Part shown: positions 34,341-43,023 of the stretch, piece by piece
How the letters are laid out: each line of letters starts with the position of its first letter
How positions within the stretch are numbered: the first letter of the stretch is position 1
DNA from: CAWIJJ01 sp963836425
GTDB lineage: Bacteria > Acidobacteriota > Terriglobia > Bryobacterales > Bryobacteraceae
Reading direction: 5' to 3'
DNA length: 64,000 bases
Assembly (NCBI GenBank): GCA_963836425.1
Contig: CAWIJJ010000016.1
Span: 620,001-684,000, forward strand
Position numbers and translations under genes: made by a program
Notes under the pieces: generated by a model
What the model was told of the DNA's origin: nothing
Databases searched by the model: none
Seen by the model: the letters and a program-made list of their open reading frames with translations, nothing else

Positions 34341-35576
34341 ATGTTCCGGGGCGATCCGGCGCATACCGGAGTCTACGATTCGCCTTCGGCGCCGGGCATC
34401 GCCACCGTGAAGTGGAAATTCAAGACCGGCGCCAAGGTGCTTTCTTCGCCGGCGGTGTCCGGCGGCACCGTCTACATCGGGAGCAACGACCGCTACCTTT
34501 ATGCGCTCTCGGCCGCCGATGGTTCCGTCCGCTGGAAATTCGCCACCGAGGGGCCGGTTAACTCATCTCCAGGGGTGGCCGATGGCGTGGTTTACGTTAA
34601 CAGCGTGGACGGCCGTTTCTACGCCGTGGACGCGGAGACGGGCAAGCTCAAATGGAAATTTGAAACAGGCGGCGAGCGGCGGTTCACCGCGCCCGGCATC
34701 CACGGCGCAATCCCACGGACCGAGAACATGCCCGATCCCTTCGACGTGTTCCTGTCCTCACCTGTGATCTCCTCGGGCGCCGTCTACTTCGGCAGCGGCG
34801 ACTACAACGTCTACGCCCTCGATGCGCAGTCGGGCGCGCTCAAGTGGAAGTTCGCGACCGGCAACGTGGTGCACGCGACCCCTGCGGTCGCCGGCGGCGT
34901 CGTGTACATCGGAAGTTGGGACCGCTACCTCTATGCGCTCGATGCCGGCACCGGGTCGGTGAAGTGGAAATTCGAGACCGGCGACGACACCAAAATCTAC
35001 AACCAGGTTGGCATCGCCAGCTCCGCTGCCGTGGCCGGAGGGTTGGTGTTTTTTGGCTGCCGCGACGGCCACTTCTACGCGGTCGATGCGGCCACCGGCA
35101 AGCAAAAGTGGAACATCGACAACAAAATGGGGTGGACCATCGCCTCGCCCGCGGTGAGCAATGGCGTCGTTTACTTCCCGACCTCCGACGGCCAGCGGTT
35201 CAAAGCCGTGGAGGCGGCAACCGGCAAAATTGTCTTCGACATCGGCAACAAGGCCGTCTCGTTTTCCTCCCCCGCGCTGGTGAAGGACACGGCGTACTTC
35301 GGATCTTCCGACGGATGGCTGCACGCCGTCGATGTCAAGACCGGCAAAGTCATCGCGGAGTTTCAGACCGACGGCAACAAGGCCAACGCCGCCAAATACA
35401 TCGATGCCGAAGGCAAGATCAACAGCCGCGCCCTGTATCCGGAACCCACGCTGGAAGGCATGATCGTCGGGCTGGACCGGATGTTCTCGCTCGGTTCCAT
35501 ACTTTCTTCGCCCGCGGTGGCGGACGGCGTCCTCTACGTCGGCAGTACCGACGGAACGGTCTACGCCCTGAATTAG
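34341..35576 (+). CDS. PQQ-type beta-propeller repeat protein (signal peptide in another frame)
   Basis: 411 residues of repeated blades of the type VYIGSNDRYLYALSAADGSVRWKF, about seven copies, as in PQQ-enzyme and BamB-like propellers. The open frame starts at MFRGDPAHTG, the usual first words of the mature protein. Upstream, another frame encodes a signal peptide from 34271 (MLKSWLVLTASAAMYAAG). Dropping one C from the CC at 34339-34340 would join the two. The protein is probably periplasmic and may bind a ligand or protein rather than PQQ. The frame break is either an assembly error or a lost signal. Confidence 0.82.
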   Translation: MFRGDPAHTGVYDSPSAPGIATVKWKFKTGAKVLSSPAVSGGTVYIGSNDRYLYALSAADGSVRWKFATEGPVNSSPGVADGVVYVNSVDGRFYAVDAETGKLKWKFETGGERRFTAPGIHGAIPRTENMPDPFDVFLSSPVISSGAVYFGSGDYNVYALDAQSGALKWKFATGNVVHATPAVAGGVVYIGSWDRYLYALDAGTGSVKWKFETGDDTKIYNQVGIASSAAVAGGLVFFGCRDGHFYAVDAATGKQKWNIDNKMGWTIASPAVSNGVVYFPTSDGQRFKAVEAATGKIVFDIGNKAVSFSSPALVKDTAYFGSSDGWLHAVDVKTGKVIAEFQTDGNKANAAKYIDAEGKINSRALYPEPTLEGMIVGLDRMFSLGSILSSPAVADGVLYVGSTDGTVYALN

Positions 35577-35684
35577 GGGGCGCGCGACTCGGACTTGAAA
35601 CCGTCGCCGCCCCAACGTTGGCAAAAGAATTGCCGTTCGTTCAGCGGGTAAACGAATGGAGCAAGCCAAAATGAAGGAGTATCG

Positions 35685-36065
35685 ATGAAAAGTAACCCGG
35701 TGGGGTGGTTCGAAATTTATGTGAAGGACATGATGCGGGCCCGCGCATTCTACGAGGCGGTCCTGGGAGTGCAATTGACAGCGCTCGAAAGCCCGGACTC
35801 GGAAGTCGCCGGCATGTGGGCATTCCCGATGGAGAGGGACGCAGCGGGCGCGGCTGGAGCCCTGGCGAGCATGAAAGACGAGCAGCCGAGCGGTAACGGA
35901 ACCATCGTCTATTTCACCTGCGCGGATTGCGCGGTGGAAGCCGGGCGGGTTCGCTCCAACGGCGGAAAGGTCATGAAAGACAAGTTCTCGATTGGCCAGT
36001 ACGGATTCATCGCACTTGTCGCAGACCCTGATGGCAACGTCATCGGACTGCATTCCATGAAGTAA
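35685..36065 (+). CDS. VOC-family protein (glyoxalase-like)
   Basis: 126 residues with AAGGAG 6 nt before the ATG. The two beta-alpha-beta-beta-beta modules of the vicinal-oxygen-chelate fold are seen at 5-55 and 65-125. Signature parts are WFEIYVKDMMRARAFYEAVLG at the start and FIALVADPDGNVIGLH at the end. Members bind a metal and a small substrate; glyoxalase I and antibiotic-resistance proteins share the fold. Substrate unknown. It stands alone. Confidence 0.88.
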   Translation: MKSNPVGWFEIYVKDMMRARAFYEAVLGVQLTALESPDSEVAGMWAFPMERDAAGAAGALASMKDEQPSGNGTIVYFTCADCAVEAGRVRSNGGKVMKDKFSIGQYGFIALVADPDGNVIGLHSMK

Positions 36066-36093
36066 GCTTTACATTCAGGCCGTTTCAAACCCC

Positions 36094-37695
36094 TTACGCC
36101 CCCATGCGCTTTTTCGTCGTGGGGGCGGTGTTTTCCCTGACCCGAACATACTCGGCATCGTGCGCTTCCCAGTTCGCCGCCAGTTTCTTCACCAGGTCCG
36201 GCTGCGAGGCCGCGACGTCGTGCTGCTCGCAGCGGTCCTTGCCGAGGTCGTACAGTTCCCATGGGCCGTTCTGACCCGTCGCGATGAGCTTCCAGTCCCC
36301 GCTGCGGATGGCCTTGTTGTTGTTGTGGTTGAAATACAGAAAATCGCGCGGCGCCGCGCCGTCTTTTTGAAACGCCGGCGCCAGGCTGCGGCCCGCCGGC
36401 GGCGGCGCACCCGGCATGTCCGTGGTTCCGCCGGCAAGGTCCACCAGCGTGGGCAGCACATCGATCAAATGGCAAGGGTCGTGCCGCAGTTTGTTCGCGT
36501 CTTTGATCCCGTTCGGCCAGTGGACGATGAGCGGGCTCGCGATCCCGCCCTCGTTCACCCAGGATTTATGCAGGCGGAAGGGCGAGTTCGAGCACGAAGA
36601 CCAGCCCGGCCCCAGGCCCAGGTGCGTCCGCGCCGATCCCAGCGGCGCCGTGGGGTCGTGACCGTCCCCGCGGATAAGCTGCTCGGAGCTCGCACCGTTG
36701 TCCGAAAGGAAAATCACCACCGTGTCGCGCTCCGCGCCCATGCCGCGGATCTGCGCGAGCACTTTGCCGATCTCCAGGTCGAGCCGCGTCGTCATCGCCG
36801 CGTGGATAGCCATCTTCGTGCGTTGCAGCGATTTCTGCTCCGCCGTCAGCGTGGACCACGGCACGGCGCGCGTCACCTCGCCCGGGCCGATTTTGGCGCG
36901 CAGTTCCTCGTCCGGGGTGTTCCACCGGGTCCACATGTCTGCCTCGAGCGGCGCCAGCGCGCAGTTCACCAGGCCCATCCGGCGCATGCGCTGATGCTTG
37001 CGTTCGCGGGCCGTGTCCCACCCCTCCGCGAACTTGTCCTTGTAGCGCTCGATATCGGCGGGCGGCGCCTGCAACGGAAAGTGCGGCGCATGCGGCGCGA
37101 GGTACAGGAAGAACGGATCGGCGGCGTGCTCGCGGGCGTGCTCCGCCAGGAAACGCACCGCGTAATCCGATATGGCCGTGGTGCTGTAGTAGCCTTCCTC
37201 CGGCTTGGGCAGGCGCTCGCCGTCCAATTCGTGCCGGTTCTGCGTGAAGAAACGCAGCTCATCGAGCATCGCGTAGGAATGATCGAACCCCGCGCCGCCC
37301 TCGTTGGTCGCGAAGCGGATGTGCCACTTGCCCGAATGATAGGAGCGGTACCCGAGCGGCTTCAAATATTCGGGAAGGAAGCGCGTGTAGTTCGGAACGT
37401 TCCCAGGCGTCATTACATCGCAGGCGGTCTGTTGCGCGTAATACCCGGTGAGCAGGCAGTTTCGCGAGGGGCCGCAGCGCGCGGTGGAATAGGCCTGCGT
37501 GAAGCGGAGGCCGCCGCCGGCCAGCCGGTCGAGATTGGGCGTGTCGATGTCGCCGCCGTAACAGCGCGCGTCCGAAAACCCCAGGTCGTCGGCCAGGATG
37601 ACCAGGAAATTCGGCTTCTTCGCGGGTGCCGCGCCCAGGGTTGCCGCGGCCGCGCCTCCCATCAAGGTCAGGAAATCTCGTCTGCTCGGCATCAT
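36094..37695 (-). CDS. Tat-exported arylsulfatase, Cys-type
   Basis: 533 residues. The N-terminus SRRDFLTLMGGAAAATL is a Tat signal. The active-site motif is C74-G-P-S-R78, the Cys form of C/S-x-P-x-R. Metal ligands are D36 and D37 in LADDLGF and the DN pair in FLSDNGASS. KWHI and HAPHFP are further conserved parts. It hydrolyses sulfate esters, probably on polysaccharide, in the periplasm. The Cys must be turned into formylglycine, a job for the radical-SAM maturase upstream. A GAGGAG site precedes two adjacent ATGs. Confidence 0.94.
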   Translation of the reverse strand: MMPSRRDFLTLMGGAAAATLGAAPAKKPNFLVILADDLGFSDARCYGGDIDTPNLDRLAGGGLRFTQAYSTARCGPSRNCLLTGYYAQQTACDVMTPGNVPNYTRFLPEYLKPLGYRSYHSGKWHIRFATNEGGAGFDHSYAMLDELRFFTQNRHELDGERLPKPEEGYYSTTAISDYAVRFLAEHAREHAADPFFLYLAPHAPHFPLQAPPADIERYKDKFAEGWDTARERKHQRMRRMGLVNCALAPLEADMWTRWNTPDEELRAKIGPGEVTRAVPWSTLTAEQKSLQRTKMAIHAAMTTRLDLEIGKVLAQIRGMGAERDTVVIFLSDNGASSEQLIRGDGHDPTAPLGSARTHLGLGPGWSSCSNSPFRLHKSWVNEGGIASPLIVHWPNGIKDANKLRHDPCHLIDVLPTLVDLAGGTTDMPGAPPPAGRSLAPAFQKDGAAPRDFLYFNHNNNKAIRSGDWKLIATGQNGPWELYDLGKDRCEQHDVAASQPDLVKKLAANWEAHDAEYVRVRENTAPTTKKRMGA

Positions 37696-37713
37696 GCGCT
37701 CCTCGGGTTTGCG

Positions 37714-38592
37714 TTAACGCTGCGCGCTCCGAATCCGCTTCTCCCAGTCGAAAAATGCCGCGAGCGGCGATTCGGGTTTGACCGGGAAGACCACGTAGGC
37801 CGTCCGCTCTTCGTAGACATCGCCCGGACCGAGATGCGTCGGCGTCCGGTTCACCAACTGGCGGTTCCAGTATTTGCCGTTATCCGCGCCGTCCTCGATG
37901 GTCGTCATCGAATTGGCCGTTTTCGATGCTTTGTACTCCAGCACCACCGCGCCGTAGCCGTAGCCCTTTTCGAGGTTGACGAAACAGACCCACGGCGCAT
38001 CGGCGGCGATCGGTTCCTTCTCCAGGATTTTTCCGCGCTCGGCGAAAGTGGCGATGCGCGGCTTCCCATCGCGACCCGGCCAGGCGACGTGCGTAAACAG
38101 GGCGTCCATCGTCATCTCCTGGTTGCGAAGCCAGTACATCTCCATGGGCCGCTCCACCGTCAGCACCGAATGGAACAGGAAATAGGGAAGGTCCGCAAAA
38201 AACTGGTATTCCGCCTTGATGTGTATTTCTGGATAGTCCTGATGATAGCCGTCGCGCTCCATGTGGAACGTATTCCCCGCCAGGTTCCGGACGACCTTCT
38301 GCACCGGTTGCCAGGTTCCTATGCTCGCGTAACCCGCCGCTCCCACGCGCTGAAAGTTCGGCGCCCAGTGCATCCGGTTGGGAGTTCGCGCGAGCGTCAC
38401 GCCGAACTGCTTGAGCGTCAGTGACCGCAGCGTCCCGCTGTCTTCCTCTTTGTTGGCGACGACACGTTTGGAGAGGTCCGCCACAAAGTAATCGTTTTCC
38501 ACTTTGCAGCCAACCGGGTCCGTGAACGTGACCTTCCATTCCGCGGCCGCCGCCACCGAGGCCGCCAGGAGAAGAAGCGTGGGGATTTTCAT
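37714..38592 (-). CDS. Secreted hypothetical protein
   Basis: 292 residues from the ATG at 38592, with a signal peptide (1-18, ending AAAA). The mature part is beta-rich, with TFTDPVGCKVENDYFVADLS at the start and FHSVLTVERPMEMYWLRNQE in the middle. I do not recognise a family, but its position between a sulfatase and a Gfo/Idh oxidoreductase suggests carbohydrate binding or processing. It lies 18 bp upstream of the sulfatase start on the same strand, so co-transcription is likely. Confidence 0.75.
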   Translation of the reverse strand: MKIPTLLLLAASVAAAAEWKVTFTDPVGCKVENDYFVADLSKRVVANKEEDSGTLRSLTLKQFGVTLARTPNRMHWAPNFQRVGAAGYASIGTWQPVQKVVRNLAGNTFHMERDGYHQDYPEIHIKAEYQFFADLPYFLFHSVLTVERPMEMYWLRNQEMTMDALFTHVAWPGRDGKPRIATFAERGKILEKEPIAADAPWVCFVNLEKGYGYGAVVLEYKASKTANSMTTIEDGADNGKYWNRQLVNRTPTHLGPGDVYEERTAYVVFPVKPESPLAAFFDWEKRIRSAQR

Positions 38593-38616
38593 GTCGCTTT
38601 TGCCAAAACTCGCTTG

Positions 38617-38622
38617 ATTATA
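38617..38622 (-). promoter_or_regulatory. -10 element for the secreted protein/sulfatase operon
   Basis: On the minus strand, 38622-38617 reads TATAAT, a perfect -10, about 25 bp upstream of the ATG at 38592. No consensus -35 is seen 16-18 bp upstream, so strength is uncertain. Confidence 0.35.
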
Positions 38623-38696
38623 TCGCCCGCGCATCGTGCCCGCCTTCCTTGTGCCCTGCTATGATGGCCCCAGAATTCACTGACAGGAGATATTCC

Positions 38697-39986
38697 ATGC
38701 CGATTTCTTCGCGACGCAGTTTTCTCGCCGCCGCCGCGGCCATTTCCGCTGGCCGCGCCATTGGCGCGAACGACAAAGTGAACATCGTAGTGATCGGCGT
38801 CGGCGGGCGCGGCAACGATCACATCACGGAGTACGCCAAGCAGCCCGACTGCCAGATTGCCGCCGTCTGCGACGTGAACCAGGCCTCGCTCGAACGCGCC
38901 GTGGCACGCGTCAAAACACTCACCGGCCGCGAGCCCAAAGCCTACGACGACATGCGCAAGGCGTTCGCCGACAAAGACGTGGATGCGGTCTCCATCACCA
39001 CGCCCAACCACTGGCATGCCCTTGCCGCCATCTGGGCCTGCGAGGCCGGCAAGGATGTGTACGTCGAAAAGCCCGCCTGCTACAACATCCACGAAGGCCA
39101 GCGCATGATCGAGACGGCGCGCAAAACCGGCCGCATCATGCAGGTGGGCATGCAGAGCCGCAGTATGCCCCACAAGATCCAAGCCATGAAACTGCTCGAG
39201 GACGGCATCATCGGCAAGGTTTACCTGGCCAAGGGCCTCTGCTTCAAGCGCCGCGTCTCCATCGGGCACAAAGCCGACGAGCCGGTGCCAGCCGGGCTCA
39301 ACTGGGATATGTTCCTCGGCCCCGCGCCGATGCGTCCGTATAACGAATTGCGCTATCGCTACAACTGGCACTGGTTCTGGGATACCGGCAACGGCGACAT
39401 CGGCAACCAGGGCGTGCATGAAATGGACATCGCGCGCTGGGGACTCGGCAATCCGATGTGGCCCAAGTCCGTCGTATCCACCGGCGGCAAGTTCGCCTAC
39501 ATCGACGACCAGGAGACGCCGAACACCCAATTGGCATCGTTCGACTACGGCGACAAAGAACTGGTTTTCGAGGTGCGCGGCCTGCCCACCGGCGGCGAGG
39601 GCGGCATTCCCAAAGGCGGCGGCAACTACGTCGGCAATCTCTTCTACGGACCCGATGGCTGGATGGCCGTGGATGGCTCCGGGTTCCAGGTGTACAAGGG
39701 CGAAAAGACCGAGCCGGAAATGAGCGTCAAAAAAACTCCGGGGTCGGATACGGCTCCGCACATGGCGAATTTTCTCGCCGCCTGCAAGTCGCGCACCCAG
39801 GCCGACCTGCACGCCCCCATCGCGGTCGGGGCCATGTCGGCCGACCTCTGCCACCTGGCCAATATCAGCTACCGCACCGGCCGCAAGCTCACAGTGGACG
39901 CAGCCGGCGCGCGTTTCACCGGCGATGGCGCAGCCGAGGCGAACCCGCTGCTGACGCGGAAATACCGGCCGCCCTATGTCGTCTGA
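38697..39986 (+). CDS. Tat-exported Gfo/Idh/MocA-family oxidoreductase
   Basis: 429 residues with AGGAGA upstream. SRRSFLAAAAAISAG is a Tat signal. The Rossmann fold follows (VVIGVGGRGNDH, 41-52). The EKPACYN segment holds the catalytic Lys motif EKP. Members oxidise or reduce sugars with NAD(P); export implies a tightly bound cofactor as in glucose-fructose oxidoreductase. The C-terminal half has TGNGDIGNQGVHEMDIARWG, typical of the exported Planctomycetes and Acidobacteria group. It overlaps the next gene by 11 bp. Confidence 0.92.
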   Translation: MPISSRRSFLAAAAAISAGRAIGANDKVNIVVIGVGGRGNDHITEYAKQPDCQIAAVCDVNQASLERAVARVKTLTGREPKAYDDMRKAFADKDVDAVSITTPNHWHALAAIWACEAGKDVYVEKPACYNIHEGQRMIETARKTGRIMQVGMQSRSMPHKIQAMKLLEDGIIGKVYLAKGLCFKRRVSIGHKADEPVPAGLNWDMFLGPAPMRPYNELRYRYNWHWFWDTGNGDIGNQGVHEMDIARWGLGNPMWPKSVVSTGGKFAYIDDQETPNTQLASFDYGDKELVFEVRGLPTGGEGGIPKGGGNYVGNLFYGPDGWMAVDGSGFQVYKGEKTEPEMSVKKTPGSDTAPHMANFLAACKSRTQADLHAPIAVGAMSADLCHLANISYRTGRKLTVDAAGARFTGDGAAEANPLLTRKYRPPYVV

Positions 39987-40986
39987 ACCCGAGATCCTCA
40001 CCACTACCGTCGGTTCCTATCCGATCCCGGCGTGGCTGGCGGCGCAACCCGGCGAACAGGCGCGGCTGGACGCCACGCGCGTGGTCTTCGACATCCAACG
40101 GCAGGCCGGAATCGACCTGCCCACCGATGGCGAACTGTACCGCTTCGACGTGAATCATCCCGACACCAACGGCATGATCGAGTATTTCATCCGTCGCATG
40201 GCCGGTATTCGCGCCGATGTCGGGCGCAGCGATCTCGAAGCGTTCCGGCAGGTGAATGCCATGCTCTTCCGGCACAAGGCCGCCGGCGTTGTCGAGCGGC
40301 CGCTGGCCGAGGGCTCGCTCAATCTGCTGGCCGATTGCGAGCTGGCCGCCGCCGTTTCGGGCGGGCCGTTCAAGTTTACGGTCACCAGCCCGTACATGCT
40401 GGCGCGCACGCTCCTCGACCGCCATTACTGGGGCTTCGGAGATCTGGTGATGGCTGTGGCCGGCGTGCTGGCTCAGCAGGTGGCCGGCCTTCCCTGTTCC
40501 TGCCTCCAGGTGGACGAAGCCAACATTCCCGGCAATCCCGCCGACGGGCCCCTGGCCGCGGAGGCCATCAACCGCGTGCTCGATTGCTTCACCGGAAAAC
40601 GCGCCGTCCATCTCTGCTTCGGAAACTACGGCGGCCAGACCATTCAGAAGGGCGAATGGCGGGCGCTCACCGGTTTCCTGAACGCCCTGCACGTGGACCA
40701 CCTGGTGCTCGAACTGGCGCACCGTCCCGCGTCCGACCTCGAAGCGCTGCGCGACGTGGACCCTCGCATCCGCCTGGGAATCGGCGTGGTGGATGTGAAG
40801 GTGAATCACGTCGAAAGCCCCGAGGACATCGCTGCCTCGCTCGAACGCGCCGAAAACGTGCTCGGGCCCGGGCGCGTGGGTTGGATCCATCCCGACTGTG
40901 GTTTCTGGATGCTGCAACGCTCCGTGGCCGACCGCAAGATCGCCGCGCTGGCCAAGGGCCGCGACCTGTACCTGGGGCGCCGGTGA
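39976..40986 (+). CDS. MetE C-terminal-like zinc methyltransferase
   Basis: 336 residues with the cobalamin-independent methionine-synthase (UROD/MetE C-terminal) fold: TTTVGSYPIP at the start and LQVDEANIPG. Zinc ligands probably include His and Cys in VHLCFGNYGG and Cys in WIHPDCGF. True MetE has an N-terminal half that is missing here, so the enzyme is a stand-alone methyltransferase of unknown acceptor. It overlaps the Gfo/Idh gene by 11 bp and the next gene by 4 bp (GTGA), so the three are one operon. Confidence 0.88.
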   Translation: MSSEPEILTTTVGSYPIPAWLAAQPGEQARLDATRVVFDIQRQAGIDLPTDGELYRFDVNHPDTNGMIEYFIRRMAGIRADVGRSDLEAFRQVNAMLFRHKAAGVVERPLAEGSLNLLADCELAAAVSGGPFKFTVTSPYMLARTLLDRHYWGFGDLVMAVAGVLAQQVAGLPCSCLQVDEANIPGNPADGPLAAEAINRVLDCFTGKRAVHLCFGNYGGQTIQKGEWRALTGFLNALHVDHLVLELAHRPASDLEALRDVDPRIRLGIGVVDVKVNHVESPEDIAASLERAENVLGPGRVGWIHPDCGFWMLQRSVADRKIAALAKGRDLYLGRR

Positions 40987-42050
40987 TCGAATACCGGGAC
41001 CGGGCCACAGGGGCGCGCGTCATCCAGGTCACCGAAGGGCCGGCCATCAACCATCCGTCCTATTTCCTGCAAAGCTCGTTCTTTCCGGGCGGACGAGAGA
41101 TGTTTTTCACCTCGTATCGCACGGGCGCGCCGCAGTTATTCGAGGCTTCGCTCGTTTCCGGAGAGGCGCGGCAGATCACCGCCGGCGAGCCGGTTCACCC
41201 GTTTTCTGCGGCGCTCCATCCCGATGGCGAGACGCTGGTGTTCACCCGCGGCGGCGGATTGTGGGCCATCCACCGCGGCACGCTCGCGGAACGCCGGATC
41301 GCGGACCACCCCGGCGCGCAACTCGGCGAGTGCTCCATCAGCCGCAACGGCGAATGGCTCACCGCCGCCTTCAAACACGGCCGGCAATGCGGCCTCGTGG
41401 CCGGCCGTTTCGACGGTTCCGGCTGGCACGCGATTCCGTTTCCCCGCACGGTGATTCACCCGCAGTTCCATCCCCTCGAACCGGAATGGATCGAGTTCGC
41501 CGGGGACCCGGCGCCGCGCATGCACCGCGTCCGTCGCGACGGCAGCGGCCTCGAGTGCCTCTACCACCACGGCAACGACGAATTCGTGGTGCACGAAACC
41601 TTCCTCGGCGATACCGGCGACCTCGTGTTCACGGTCTGGCCGCGCGCGCTGCAACGCATGGACTGGAGCACGCGCGAAATCCGCACCATTGCGGAATACA
41701 ACTCCTGGCACATCGCGCCCGACCGCCGCGGCAGCCGCATTCTCTGCGATACCAACCACCCGGATGACGGGCTCCAGATTATCGACGCCGCCACCGGCGA
41801 CAGGCGCTGCCTCTGCCTCAGCGAATCGAGCAACCAGGGATCGCAGTGGCGGAAGTCGCGCTACGCCGTTGCCGAAGATTTCGCGCAGGCCAGAAACGAG
41901 CTGAGCTGGATGGAGAATGCCGCCGACACCGTTTACGGGCCGCAGTGGAGCCATCCGCACCCCTCCTGGTCCACCGACGAATCGCGCGTCGCGTTCGCCA
42001 GCGACCGTACCGGAACCGCCCAGGTCTACGTGGTCGAGGTGGAAGCCTGA
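40983..42050 (+). CDS. Oligogalacturonate-lyase-like beta-propeller protein (PL22-type)
   Basis: 355 residues from a GTG that overlaps the previous TGA. The chain is a seven-bladed TolB/WD40-like propeller, with blades such as FFTSYRTGAPQLFEASLVSG. His residues in QFHPLEPEW, VVHETFLGD and NSWHIAPDR are possible metal or catalytic sites as in PL22 oligogalacturonate lyase. No signal peptide, so it would act in the cytoplasm on imported oligosaccharide. Link to pectin breakdown is inferred. It ends the three-gene operon. Confidence 0.78.
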   Translation: MIEYRDRATGARVIQVTEGPAINHPSYFLQSSFFPGGREMFFTSYRTGAPQLFEASLVSGEARQITAGEPVHPFSAALHPDGETLVFTRGGGLWAIHRGTLAERRIADHPGAQLGECSISRNGEWLTAAFKHGRQCGLVAGRFDGSGWHAIPFPRTVIHPQFHPLEPEWIEFAGDPAPRMHRVRRDGSGLECLYHHGNDEFVVHETFLGDTGDLVFTVWPRALQRMDWSTREIRTIAEYNSWHIAPDRRGSRILCDTNHPDDGLQIIDAATGDRRCLCLSESSNQGSQWRKSRYAVAEDFAQARNELSWMENAADTVYGPQWSHPHPSWSTDESRVAFASDRTGTAQVYVVEVEA

Positions 42051-42071
42051 AGCCCGGCGCGGTAATCGGCC

Positions 42072-42911
42072 TCATATCGTGGACGCGATCAGGATGTGGC
42101 CGCCCTTCTCGGGCATCGCATCCACGCGGCCCGGAAAATACCGCTCCGCCATCTGCCGGGGTCCCAGGTCTTCGAGCGCGATGAACCCCAGTTCCTTCAG
42201 CCGGGCGTGGAGATCCTCCGGAGTGAAGAAGCTTAACCAGCGTTCCCCCAGTGCGGCGACACGCCCGGCACGTTCCTCGAGTTCAGCGCGTTGCGGCTCC
42301 GGCAGCGCCTCGGGCGGATCGGCGTAATCGAATACCACGTGCGCGCCGTCCCGAATGCCGGCGATGAACCGAAGCGTGGACCAGACAGCCTCCGCGGTCA
42401 GGTACGGCACGACTCCCAGCCAGGTGAAGAATGTCCGATGCGTGGCATTGAAACCCGCTCCCGCCAGCCCTTCGGCAAGGCCCTGCCGTTCGAAGTCGAT
42501 CGGAGCATAGGTCAACGAGGGCGGCGCCTGAATCGCGGCGGCGAAGAGACACTCGCGCTTCCAGGCCTGCGTGGCCGGATGGTCCACTTCGAAGACCCGC
42601 ACGCGTGCCGCGAGAGGACTCCGGTAGGCCCACGTGTCCAGCCCGGCGCCCAGCACCACCACCTGCCGCGCTCCCCCTTCCACCGCTCTCGCCAGGGCAT
42701 CTTCGGCGAACCGGTGCCGTACCGCGATGAAGATCCGCATTCTCCGTCCGCCGGGCCGGCCGGTAGCCTCGCGCGTCACCGTGTCCGCATCCCGGCCCAG
42801 GATGCGCAACGCGAGCGGGTCGCAAAAGATCCGGCCGTCTTCGAGAACCTGGTGCGCGGCGCGGTGGAAGGCCACGCCCAACGCGGTCCGGCTCGGTTGT
42901 CCCGGCTCCAC
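42072..42911 (-). CDS. Class I SAM-dependent methyltransferase (TIGR00027/leucine carboxyl methyltransferase-like)
   Basis: 279 residues. Signature parts are SRTALGVAFHRAAHQ at the start, the SAM site VVLGAGLDTWAYR near 86-98, VFEVDHPATQAWKR, and WLGVVPYL near 163-171. These define the TIGR00027 group of putative SAM methyltransferases, many in mycobacteria and other soil bacteria. Substrate unknown. It stands alone, converging on the PL22-type gene. Confidence 0.88.
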   Translation of the reverse strand: MEPGQPSRTALGVAFHRAAHQVLEDGRIFCDPLALRILGRDADTVTREATGRPGGRRMRIFIAVRHRFAEDALARAVEGGARQVVVLGAGLDTWAYRSPLAARVRVFEVDHPATQAWKRECLFAAAIQAPPSLTYAPIDFERQGLAEGLAGAGFNATHRTFFTWLGVVPYLTAEAVWSTLRFIAGIRDGAHVVFDYADPPEALPEPQRAELEERAGRVAALGERWLSFFTPEDLHARLKELGFIALEDLGPRQMAERYFPGRVDAMPEKGGHILIASTI

Positions 42912-43023
42912 CTTTTCAGCCTACGACAGCCCGCCATCCCCGAACAGGTACGGTAAGGTCCGAATGCTGGTGGCATTTTGGCGGCCGTTGCGTTACGCTC
43001 TTGGAAACCTGGAGGTCTGCAGA

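Noticed and set aside
36160..38424. Plus-strand open frame of 754 codons
   Set aside because: Antisense to the sulfatase and the secreted protein, Arg/Val-rich with no motif; explained by codon bias on the opposite strand.
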